Of a DNA stretch of 64,000 bases, positions 43,701 to 53,800 are shown in pieces. Numbering within the stretch: position 1 is the stretch's first letter; each line of letters opens with the position of its first letter. Source of the DNA: Echinarachnius parma (lineage: Eukaryota > Echinodermata > Echinoidea > Clypeasteroida > Echinarachniidae). Made by a program: the position numbers and the translations under genes. The stretch is from assembly GCA_037951105.1 (NCBI GenBank), contig JBAMJV010009766.1:1-64000 (forward strand), given 5' to 3'. Under the pieces are notes generated by a model that was not told the DNA's origin, searched no databases, and worked only from the letters and a program-made list of their open reading frames with translations.

Positions 43701-46700
43701 CCATCATCTTTTGCCGCCGTAAGAATTTGTAAAATGTGGGTATGTTCACATAAGGATTTCATGGAATCCAGTAGGCCAAAATTGCCAAGTATGTATACAA
43801 TTAAATGTCTGTTCACCCTCTAAATTATAATAATAGCCGAAAGCCATAGTTTCATTGTCCTTTAAGCCTTTAGAAAAAGGGCCTACTTCTTTACAAATTA
43901 TTTATTGTATCGACGTATTTATTTTACCCTTGCATCCCAGATGATCGCAACATTAGTTCCTGCTCATACAGCCATGGATGTTCGTCAGGATCCGCATTGG
44001 GTGCAGTAGTATGTCATGGTATACTTGTTTATCTTTTAAGCTTTTATTTGTATAAAATGTTATTTAATGTGTATTTTCTTATTGTTCATTAATGGGAGTA
44101 GACGAGCAAAACAATTTTACTTGCCCACTAGAACTGCAGCCATGACGGCAACATTTCTGCATATTGTATAACTTATACATTATGATAATAATAATAATGC
44201 ATTTATATAACGCATTTCCCATATCAAATGTTCAAAAGCGCTGTTCAGGCTCAAGTTTTAGAAAGAGGTGAGTTTTCAATTGTTCTTTAAAAAGATTGAA
44301 TGAAGCTTGGTTGCGGAGGATCAGAGGTAGTTTAATACAAAGGTTGGGTACTGCGGAAGCAAAGGCGTTATTCCTAAGTGTGGGAAGCATCTTGGCAGTT
44401 GGATGGTTCAGTAGGGTGCCTTGTGCGGGGTTATTGAATTCATTGTTTATGCCAACCATATTTATTATATGTTTTATGATAATAATACAATTGATTGCTA
44501 AGCCGGTACTGATGGCGCATTTTTGTGCTTTGTTATGAATAATAAAATTTAATTGTTAAATCAAGCTAGAAACTAATGATGATAAATAATAATTAAACTT
44601 TATATAATCCATAAACATGTATAAATATATTGTGTTTATTTACAAAGATACATTTACTAGAGAATAACTTTATGCTAATTAACCTATTTGTAATATAATA
44701 ATCATAATTTTGCAGAACATGATTTTATCTGGTACTTCTGTGATTTTCGCGTAAATTATTATATTCTCCAAAAATTGATCTAAAAATGGTGAATCATAAT
44801 AAAGATATTTTGTATTATAATGTCACAACATAATTTGCAGATGAGCGATACTTGGGCTGCTACAGTGACAGTAACCACGATCGCGTCCTTCCCGGCACGC
44901 CATGTCGTTCATCAACGTGCACGTACAGTGACTTGACGATCGACAAGTGCATCAATCTCTGCAGGGACGCCAACTATGATCTCGCTGGACTCGAAGTTGG
45001 TAACGAATGTTTCTGTGGTGCTGCTGGTACAGACTACAGTCGAATTGGCAAACTGGGAGATGACCGATGTTATTACCTATGCTTTGGAGACAATCAACAG
45101 AGTTGCGGCGGAATTGGGGCCATCGCTGTTTTTAATCGTGAGTTTCTATAGCTGTACAGGTGTTAATTGTAAATTTGGGGGTCCGCTCGCTAGTCATAAG
45201 GACCGCTATTCATAACGTGTAATTTCCTATACCTCATGCCTTTATGAATAGTGACCCCCTTTTCGTTTTATGAATAGCGGTCCTTCACGTATAGGAAGTT
45301 ACACGTTATGATTAGCGGTCCTTATGACTAGTGGTCATTATGACTAGCGGTCCTTATGACTAGCGGTCCTTATGACTAGCGAGGTTACCCCTACATTTGT
45401 TGGCAAGATTTTATCAAAAATAACGAATTTGTAATAGCCATCCTTATGATGAGAAATATTTTGGTTTGACAATAATATGGGCAATGTTTAAAAGGCAAGC
45501 ATAGTGCCTAACCATAGCCCTAACCATAACCCTAACCCTAACCCTATCTACGCCCAGAGAAGCTCTGGGGGAAATATTAACAGTGTAGGCATATTTCTAT
45601 TCAAATTCAAATTCAAATTTTTACTTAAAACTTGTGAAGTTCTTCCAACAACAACAACTACAACAACAACAACAGCAACAACCAGCTCAGCTCCCTCGAC
45701 AAATCCGATGCAGGAGACTACACAGAAGACGCACGCTTCATCTCACAGTGTGACTATTGTACCATCAACGACGGAAGCCGAGACTAGTCTCAGTACCGCG
45801 ATCCCCTTTCAGTGTCAATGTTATTCCATGGCGGGTAAGATTGCATGTTCTTTTTGTACATATGTCGAGTTTCAAGTGTATATAATATTTAAAGGGACTT
45901 AGTAACATTGTCCAAATCCTCAAAATTTAATTTTAATTCTAGCGGTTCCCTCATACTGTTGTATTCGTATTAACAATAAAATCATGGGACAGGTTTCGGT
46001 TTTTCAAATTTCCCTTTCGTTACAAAGATATGTACGATCAAAGCATTCAGATAAGAAAAACTCCGGGCGAGTTTTTCTTCCGTGTACAATGTGAGTGCAG
46101 TGAGTTAGTGTATATCACTTTGCATTTTCGCTCATTACTTCGCCATGCAACGTCCATTTGACTTGATATTTTCACACAATACCCTGTGGACATATTATGA
46201 GTTAACAACAATATACATTGCATCAACCATTCATCAGTTTTTGCATATGTCAACAAAATTACTAAGTCCCTTTAAGGACTGGAGTGGCAGCAATTTTCAA
46301 CTCAATACTTATTGTGTCAGTATTAATCATTCGTGCTTGATAATCCAACACAACGACAACATGAAATCATATTATGGTAAACCAAATAATAACACAATAA
46401 TGGTAAATAAAGAATAATGGAATAAAGAGGAGGATGAAAAGAAGAAGAAGAAGAAGAAGAAGAAGAAGAAGAAGAAGAAGAAGAAGAAGAAGAAGAAGAA
46501 CAAGAAGAACAAGAACAAGAAGAAGAAGGAATAGTGAAATATTTACAATCAGAATAATCAAATTCTTCATGAAATGGCAAAGTACATTATTATAATAACA
46601 TAATATTTAGTTTTGTCTATATTTTTCAATTTCGTAGGTGTAATAGTGGGGGCTGCCTTTGGCGGAGCATTCGTCATGCTAATTCTACTCCTCGTCATTC

Positions 46701-47486
46701 ATGGAATCATTATCGTTTGGAAACGCAGGTGAGAGGGCGTCTATAGTCGATAATAAACATATTGCGTATCACCTTTTTAAACCAAATTTCACTGCCTACT
46801 CATCGTTGTATCTCTCTTTAGATCATCCACTTTGGTACTGCAGGGGACGCATGTTAACCGGACACTCCCCATTTGAATATTTCAATTGCATTTAAAGATT
46901 TCATCAACCCTTCTTGTATGTTTTGGTGGTGCGGGCTATCCCATCATATTTCGATCTTTCTTACACCTCAAAGTTTAGCCTTACCCAAATATGTACTACC
47001 CCTTTAAGTATAATACTAGGACAAGACAATGAATCAAATATTCATCATGGCTGTTTTCATCCGTTTTTCATAAATCAGGACTTCATTAAATTGTAATGCC
47101 AGTATTTATGCACAAGTCATCTCTCAAAACATAACATACTTGAATTGCGTCTTATTTACCGATTTAGAATAAACCCCAAATCACCTGCTAAGGGTGACTC
47201 TCAGTTGGAGATGGACAATGACGCATACACACTTCCACAAGCTGGAAGGACTGATAAGGGGGATAGCGATGGCCATACCTACATGACCGTCACTGCGGGT
47301 GCGGGGAACCGGTCAGAGGAGGTAACCAAGCAAGGGGCGATGTCTCATACATATCAGGACGTCGCTTCGCCGGCGAAAGAGAGTGATACAAATGCGCTCT
47401 ATTTGACGCCGGATGTGCCCCAATCACAAACAGGGAGCGACGCCCACGCCTACGCGTGCCATGTGTATGCGACGCAACAGGAATAG
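40701..47486 (+). CDS. Gene C: SRCR-WSC transmembrane receptor with truncated tail, 428 aa
   Basis: Exons 40701-40791, 41413-41628, 43941-44018, 44841-45137, 45640-45834, 46638-46728, 47168-47486 (1287 nt, in frame). Residues 1-30 signal peptide, 31-128 SRCR, 129-227 WSC, 228-292 stalk with a (Thr)9 run, 293-322 membrane segment (VWKRR stop-transfer), 323-428 tail. The tail keeps YTLP, YMTV, YQDV and YLTP but ends with HVYATQQE, so the YLNP and YYEGM motifs are gone. After the stop, the same frame still holds eroded similarity (HFHEDDEQ, stop, HHVYED). Other divergences: an extra cysteine in SRCR (PFCS), loss of the WSC NAS sequon (CRDANYDL), a weak exon 2 donor (G|gttatt), and no conserved 3' UTR block. 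It is probably expressed with altered signalling, or is decaying. Confidence 0.82.
40951..41325. mobile_element. Decayed TTAAAGGGAT-family MITE, inverted (gene C intron 1)
   Basis: Inverted family landmarks: 'gggatctagcaaca', 'aatttctcttccgttataaa', 'caaccattcatcactttttt'. The orientation is opposite to that in gene B intron 1, so the two are independent insertions. Confidence 0.6.
41413..41628 (+). CDS. Gene C exon 2: SRCR domain, first half
   Basis: DVRLIGGPTIYEGTLEV, cysteines at [13 protein letters not shown] and LGC plus an extra one at PFCS. The donor is ACAG|gttatt, weaker than the gtaagt of B and D. Reading through adds about 27 codons and a stop at 41709-41711. Confidence 0.8.
41712..43530. 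other. Gene C intron 2, unclassified
   Basis: Mixed AT-rich DNA. 42230-42730 and 43100-43300 contain scattered 'gattcgtt' and 'tcgtatc' motifs, suggesting a decayed repeat, but no terminal repeats or coding frame could be supported. Confidence 0.35.
43532..43830 (-). pseudogene. Coding-like segment antisense in gene C intron 2
   Basis: The minus-strand 94-codon frame (43816-43532) is helix-rich and reads like globular protein, for example HTHILQILTAAKDDGSGHVL, ALQTLTYLLRAEQKAIHRFG and FRQWFELVLL. Just upstream on that strand is 'ttataatttag', a plausible splice acceptor. It may be a captured exon or a retrocopy of an armadillo/HEAT-like gene. I cannot name the family and no neighbouring exon is seen. 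Confidence 0.35.
43941..44018 (+). CDS. Gene C exon 3: SRCR domain, second half
   Basis: DDRNISSCSYSHGC, then LGAVVCH; acceptor 'catcccag', donor G|gtatac. Phase 1-1. Confidence 0.8.
44180..44570 (-). mobile_element. Antisense LINE 3' end (gene C intron 3)
   Basis: Minus-strand frame 44459-44232 contains LRNNAFASAVPNLCIKLPLI and FKEQLKTHLFLKL, a CR1/L2-like ORF2 terminus. The 3' UTR continues toward 44184 with 'gcgttatataaatgc' and ATT repeats on the minus strand. Truncated and inactive. Confidence 0.75.
44841..45137 (+). CDS. Gene C exon 4: WSC domain
   Basis: 99 codons, [19 protein letters not shown] and on; ten cysteines. CRDANYDLAG replaces [10 protein letters not shown], so the NAS sequon is lost. 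Acceptor 'tttgcag', donor C|gtgagt. Confidence 0.86.
45175..45395. repeat. Clustered inverted/direct repeat of TAGCGGTCCTTATGAC
   Basis: 'gctagtcataaggaccgcta' at about 45189 is the complement of 'tagcggtccttatgactagc', repeated three to four times at 45313-45382. An inner pair ('ataacgtgtaatttcctata' / 'tataggaagttacacgttat') makes a longer hairpin. Gene A intron 4 has a single half (1943-1974). A foldback origin is likely. Confidence 0.65.
45640..45834 (+). CDS. Gene C exon 5: Thr-rich stalk
   Basis: 65 codons, with PTTTTTTTTTATTSSAPS near the start (microsatellite ACA/ACT) and IPFQCQCYSMAG at the end. Acceptor 'tgtgaag', donor G|gtaag, phase 1-1. Confidence 0.8.
45893..46271. mobile_element. 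TTAAAGGGAT-family MITE, inverted, intact (gene C intron 5)
   Basis: 379 bp, TTAA at 45889-45892 and 46272-46275; reverse orientation of 31443-31821 with high identity. Confidence 0.8.
46438..46530. repeat. (GAA)n tract (gene C intron 5)
   Basis: About 20 near-perfect GAA units followed by GAACAA variants, about 110 bp upstream of the transmembrane exon; same intron position as in gene B. Confidence 0.88.
46638..46728 (+). CDS. Gene C exon 6: transmembrane segment
   Basis: GVIVGAAFGGAFVMLILLLV, then IVWKRR. Phase 1-2, acceptor 'cgtag', donor AG|gtgag. Confidence 0.84.
47168..47486 (+). CDS. Gene C exon 7: shortened tyrosine tail
   Basis: 106 residues with the split R. Motifs AYTLPQ, TYMTV, TYQDV, LYLTPDV, then a divergent end HAYACHVYATQQE. 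The tail is 16-17 residues shorter than in B and D and lacks YLNP and YEGM. Confidence 0.83.
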
Positions 47487-47682
47487 AAAACCGCCCAACA
47501 TTTTCATGAAGACGACGAACAATAACATCATGTATACGAAGATTTGTGGAAGGGAAATGTTGAACAGGTTGAAATGATAAATTTCAATTATTGAAACCTG
47601 AGAACAACTATTACAAATACTTCATGTAACAGCAAATGCGTATTAAAACATTTGATGTTGTCATGGTATAAATTACAATTGT

Positions 47683-47688
47683 AATAAA
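47683..47688 (+). terminator. Candidate polyadenylation signal of gene C
   Basis: AATAAA about 200 bp after the stop codon, followed by an A-rich stretch ('gaaacaaaataat') and a T-rich patch further on. It is the first canonical signal downstream of gene C. Confidence 0.45.
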
Positions 47689-47689
47689 G

Positions 47690-50550
47690 AAACAAAATAA
47701 TCTCTTGCTCACGGAGCAGGACACTGTGGATAGTTACTTTTTATCGGCAAAGAATTACGTGGTATGTACCGGATTGACAACCGATCCAAAATCGTCTTAC
47801 ATGTTGATAATTGCTGTACTCAGGTGCACAAGTATTCTAGTTTGAATCGAATCAAAAGGCAGAATGCTTCAACAAACAAATATGCAAATGTAACTCTCAC
47901 TTATCCTGATCATGTTGGTAAAGGAACAATTAAAACCGACATGTGAACATGAATGTTCATTCAAGGATAATACATGTAGAAATGTTGTATAATGTTGTAA
48001 GATTGTTAGCATATATTTTAGTATATGATTTCGATTATTCTGGTTACTTTGTCATTAAACTCTATACATCAGATTGTTGGCATTATCCCGGAGTAAAGTC
48101 TTTTTTTCATGTCATTGTGACTATACGTCATGAGGGAGAGTTGAGTAAATCTTTTATGTTGAGGTCAGGCCATCATGATTATCTTATTTGCATTATCATA
48201 CCTATGTACATTGTAGCTTTGCTGTCATGTGCAACAATAAGTTGGATGGGCGAATTATCTGTTTAAAGCCAACATTTGGGAAAGTTACGGGAATCAACGG
48301 TTTGAGCCAAAGTAATAGATCAACCAATCATTCAAGCTCCCTGCTTAGTATGATATTTGGATTACTACATGTATTTATTGTTTACAGTGGGTCTCAACAA
48401 GTAAGGTACAGTTGGAAAATAAATCTGTTTAGGTATGAAGGAAATACAAAAAATATACTTACTTGGTGCCATATTGAAGACAAATAATTTGCCTTTCTGA
48501 TGTTTTTGGTTTCTTTATATCTCAAATTAATTGGGTTGATCAGTCATAAGATAAGGTCCATTTTGTGTCAATTTCATGACTTACCAATACGTAAATTATT
48601 TTTAAATGTGGTGCCTAAATGTGTTGTTACTAATGTCTGATTAACATCTCAATAGATTTCACGCATTTTGTTGCAAAACTCTTTCTCTTTAAAAACATAC
48701 CAAATAACCTACCAAATTTTCATATTATCATACATGTATTTCAATCAAACAATTTCCTGAGTGTACCATTGCGTTGAGACTCGCTGTAATAAAGAAAAGT
48801 TATTCTCATAAATGTCCTTGTTTTTTTATTGTAATGTATGCAAACTGAATAAAATGTTCTTTGTATATTTCAGTTTACTTTCGTTAATAAATTGAGCGAC
48901 CGCTCAAGGGACCGGCGAAAAGTGGTCGCTATAGGCAGTTTGTCGCAATATACAATATGGCAGCTATTTTGAATGTCTGGTTGAATAAATTGTGCCTTTA
49001 TGCACAAAGTTGGGATCTGTGCACTCATGAATCCATAGTTTTAATTAGTATTGCATGCATAACCACGACAAAATTGAAATGATATATTGGCACTATATTT
49101 TGAATAATATTGAATGTTTTTATTATCTTTTGAAGGGAAATTTAAATGCAAAATGTGTCAATGAATAATTTATTTTCTCATCTTGAGACTTGAGAGAATC
49201 AGATGCGCATATGTATATTTTTTTATTATAGAATTCTAAAGTCAAGATGTATTGTTTTAATTTATCGTAACAAGCGCATGGATTATTATCGAAAAGAGTA
49301 ATAAACATGGCAGAAACACCCCGCCTCGGCGATTCATATATTTGATATTCAGGACCCGGGAAGCCATACATTCTTATTGAAAACCACAGCCCCATAACAA
49401 TGTCAATAATTGGCTTTTGAAATATGCTCTAATAATAACCCACGATTTGTGTTGTATCAGCCAGAAATACAATAATATATATTATTGTATGCATGCAAAC
49501 ATTATAAACACACAGTTATTAAAATGCCCTTTATTTCCTCAAAAAATGCAGCTTATAACTTATAACAAGATACAGCTGCAGCCTGGATGCTAGGAATAAC
49601 TTCTACCAGTAAAAAGGTTGTCAGCATAATGGAACAAACTAAAATAAAGTGCATTCGAATATTCAAGAAATCTTTAATGCATTCTGAAACATCAATTCTG
49701 GTTTAAACAAGTCTATTGAAACGTAAAAAAATAAGACTCTTACAGGAATCTAGTAATTTCTCGGAACAACTATCGAAGGGTTGTCAACATTTGTACTTCT
49801 GTGATCTGATATGTCCACCGAGTGAAAATTCCATGGTCAGATAATGCAATATCCATATACCATATCCACTCCAAAAAGGCCAAGAAAGCAAATTAACAAG
49901 TTCAGTCTGAAAGGTAAAGACACTTAAATATGTTGTTCGCCCTTTCTAGGTGGTAATTGCTAAGTTCCATGCATGGGGCTTTATTTGTATTAATGTAATA
50001 TGACCGCGTAATGAGCGAGATGCACTAACTTTGTACACAGTTGAAAGTCTCACAGGGAGACTTCTGATCAGCTCATGCACAAATATTTTTGTAACGCAAG
50101 ATAAATTCGGAAACCGAAACCCGTGCAATGCTTCTATCGGTCATAATAATACAACGAGGCATGTGAGAACTGCAAGAGTTCTATTTACGTTTTGTAGATT
50201 TTGACAATATTACTAGATCACTTTAAACCTTATTTTGCTGTCTGACTTGAAAGGTAGAGCGAAACTGTTATGATAATATTTCGCTACTTATAAAGCTGAT
50301 CTTATAGAGCAAAATTGTACCTATAAGTAGGCAGCTAAAAAAACATGGACATAAACAGCGCTGTATAACAGTTTACACGCGCCTCCAAAAAAAAAAAAAA
50401 CAACGTCAGCTCGGTGTGTACACACGGACATGATGTATTGACGGCGGATCACTATAGTGTGAGATATGGAACATTTTCCACGCGATGTTCATTTTGGTTA
50501 GCAGTGAAACTCGCTTTAAGGCTGTCTAAACATGTTAGGCTCACTCAGCG
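47690..50550. other. C-D intergenic region
   Basis: No gene. 48315-48900 is homologous to 8810-9020 downstream of gene A. 49350-49640 is the shared 5' flank block ('caggacccgggaagccatac', 'gcagcctggatgctaggaat'). 49735-50225 is a decayed TTAAAGGGAT-family MITE. 50340-50460 repeats the 'tttacacgcgcc' landmark. This is the shortest spacer of the array (about 3.2 kb). Confidence 0.5.
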
Positions 50551-50554
50551 TTTA

Positions 50555-50605
50555 ATAGTGGTCTCAGGCTATATTATAAGTATAATCCGCGTTTTGAGTG
50601 AGTTT
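50555..50605 (+). promoter_or_regulatory. Candidate core promoter of gene D
   Basis: 'atagtggtctcaggc', 'agtataatccgcgttttgag' and 'tgag' at 50555-50602, about 130 bp before the ATG; closest to the gene C version. Confidence 0.35.
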
Positions 50606-50709
50606 AAGAGGGCCATATTGGCGTAAATAATGATCTAATTGTTTAACATAGTAGGTAAACAAACTAAGCAAAGAAATCCGAATCATATCTTCAATAATAA
50701 GTTATTACC

Positions 50710-50803
50710 ATGGCGGTAGCAGGAACAAAATCTTTTGGACTGTCTGTGATTATGATCATCTTGATTTGTGTACTCATTAGTTCCGTTCAACCAGAATTGA
50801 TTG
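50710..50803 (+). CDS. Gene D exon 1: signal peptide
   Basis: [20 protein letters not shown] to QPELI; Kozak-like accATGG; donor ATTG|gtaagt. Confidence 0.85.
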
Positions 50804-53800
50804 GTAAGTAAGCATAAGATTATTCTGAAATTTCAATTTATTTCATTTTACTGTGCAGGCCATAGTGTTAATCTAACATACCCTCAATCCCCTCACCAGT
50901 GGCGTAGACAGGTTCTTACACCTGGGGGATGATTTGCCGTTCACCGGACCAAGAACAATGTTTCGAGACCAAGACAATTGCTTAAAAGTCCAATCAGTGG
51001 GGGGGGGGGGGGGGGGGGGGGTAGATGTGAAGATGGTCGTGACCAGGCGGGCCGAAAGCAGTTTTGGATTTTTTTGGGGGGTGGAGGGGGGGGGGCAAAA
51101 CCTATGGGGGCTCAGGATTGTGTGTGTGTATATAGGGGCTCATGCCCAACCACACTCACAGTGCTGCCAACTCTGAGCCAGATGTGAGAGTGAGACATTG
51201 CAAGGATCGAAGCGACCAAGCCCGAGGGAGCGAAGTGACTGAGCGGGGGGAGGGTGCGGGAGGGGGGTGTCCCCCTCCCACGCTAGGGAGATTTTGCATT
51301 TTTGGACTTGAAATTGTGCATTCTGGTGCTTACCTATATAGATAGGAAATTCGGGCTTAACATTGACAGTATCTGGGAAAGCGTGTCATGATTTGATCGA
51401 CCAGAAATTTTAAACATATTTTCACGAAGAAAACAAATAATTGAAACATATGCACCCCAACACAAATATTGTATTTAGCATCATACACAGTTCCAACATC
51501 ACCATATGCCACATTATGTATGATCCAACAACTTAGCCAAGAATGAGTCCCGAGGGGTGAAGCTACCGAGGGCTGGGGCAGGGCCAATTAGAGAGGGTTT
51601 GGGATGGGGTATCCCCCTCCCACGGAGAAGATTTTGCATTTATGTATATATACTTGAAATGGTGCAATTTGGTGCACATCACACAAGGAGCCAGAGCAAT
51701 GCCAGCCTACACTGGAACTACGTTGCCCGGTATACATAAAAAAATACTCACCCCTGACCATACGCAAGTTACACAACAAACTGAGATAATCTGTTCGCGC
51801 GCGAAGAGCGCAGCAAAAATTGAAAGTTGATGTATAAAATTACCTTTTTAAAGTTAGAATTAAAAAGTATTAGCTCATAAAAACTTTTTTCTTTTTCTTT
51901 CCCACTCGTATACAGCTACACACACACACAAAATATCCTTCCCTAAAACCTGGGGGGGGGGGGATGATTGTACATGTCATCCCCCCCACCTTGTGAGGTG
52001 GGGGGGATGCATCCCCCTCACCCCCCCCCCCCCCCCCCGTTGTCTACGCCCCTGCCCCTCACTATATATTGTGCATGTTTCAACTATAAATGTTCATGCT
52101 TTTCATCAGTATTTTGCATCACAACTCAACTATAAATTGATGCAGATTCTCAACTCAACTCAACTATACATTCATTCTAAATACCATTCTGGACAATACG
52201 CATCACGTATATTGCACATTTTAAAGTAAGAATAAAACATATCTATATTTCAGATGTTCGTCTGGTTGGAGGTTCAACACGCTATGAAGGGACTGTGGAG
52301 GTGACAGAAGACGGGGTCACGTGGTACACCGTGTGTGGATCATCCATCGGCTTTACGGACGCAGGAGTAGTATGCTCCCACCTTGGGTTCAGCGGCTTTA
52401 ATCGAGGTCTATCAAACTCCCCATTCGGGAGTAACCAGACCCAAAGTGTAACGCTCGGTTGTACTTCGGGTAAGTTGACTTTCCCAGTATTTGCCTTGTG
52501 ATTCCGTTGCAAATCTGGACAAAGATACGCCTTGTTACTCCTCTTACTCGTCTTACAAGATTTCAGCAATCATTTGTCCTAAATTAAATTCATGTATTCA
52601 ATTTAATAGTAAGGCGATAAGTAGAAAGTAAAAGAGTAAATGGGTTCTTGATTTGTCATAGTTTTGGGGATCCCTTTATACGTCTTTATGCTCTGACCGC
52701 AATTTTTTGCTGCTAATTGTTGTAATTTTCTAAGACATATTGTATTAATTTACATTCTGTTTGATTTTACATTTAATTATTAGATAGTAGTATAAAGATG
52801 ATGAGTGAAGAGTAAATAGGTTGTATTTCCTTCATAGTTTGTTTTTATCATTTACATGTTTTTTGAGCGCACTTGTGTGCTCATGTACAGCTAATTGTTG
52901 AAATCTTGGAAGACATTTTGTTTGAATTTACATTTTTTATGTCACATTTAATTATTATACACAAGTTTTTCTTTAGATACTATAAATTTATATTTGTATT
53001 TTGCGTTGTTATATATTAATGCATGTATGATTACATATGTATGTTGTGCACAAGGCACTTTAGTCCTCGGACTTTATTTTATGTTGTATGTGTCGTTAAA
53101 AGCCGATATATCTATCAATCTAACTATGGTACGATTCTTGTGAATGGTATTTGATATTTTCAACGATACTGAACAATATTTACCTATAAAAAAGAGTGGT
53201 AATTCATGTCAGATCGCGGCAAGTATGCAAATTCGGATACTATGGACGATGGACGTATCCGAATCAGACATTGTTATACTACAATCCGGTACGCTTTCAA
53301 TTCAATTATATACCTTCATGATACTAAGTGAGGGAGACATTTGGAAAATCAAAACCCACCCATTTTAGTATTCATAAGCCAAACAAAAGAAGTGTAAAAG
53401 CTCCAATTTACTTTGGTTCAATTTGACAAAGTTAATTGATCACTTTAATGCAAACCTTTTCTGGTTATATTTGTCTCATCAGATTAGTGTGTGATGTAGA
53501 TGAACGTATAGTACAAGTGAGGCATTTAGATGTATTACTTTATATAATGTATTTATATTTTATTCATATCTATTTTACCCTTGCAATTCAGGTGATAATT
53601 ATATTAGTTCATGCCCCTACACTCCTTGTTCGTCAGGATCGGCAGTTGGTGCAGTAGTATGTTATGGTATGTTTACACCATTTTATAAAACGTAAATAAA
53701 TATTAATTTAGTTCTGAAAACCATGGAGACATGAGTTAAAACATAATCTATGTTTCCTCCAGGTCTTCGGCGAATGTGTATCTCATTTTCCACATCATAG

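Noticed and set aside
45520..45550. CCCTAA runs as telomeric sequence (also 2163-2190 and 62985-63000)
   Set aside because: Only three or four imperfect units in intronic or intergenic DNA; too short for a telomere remnant, and TTAACCCTAA also arises at piggyBac-like ends.
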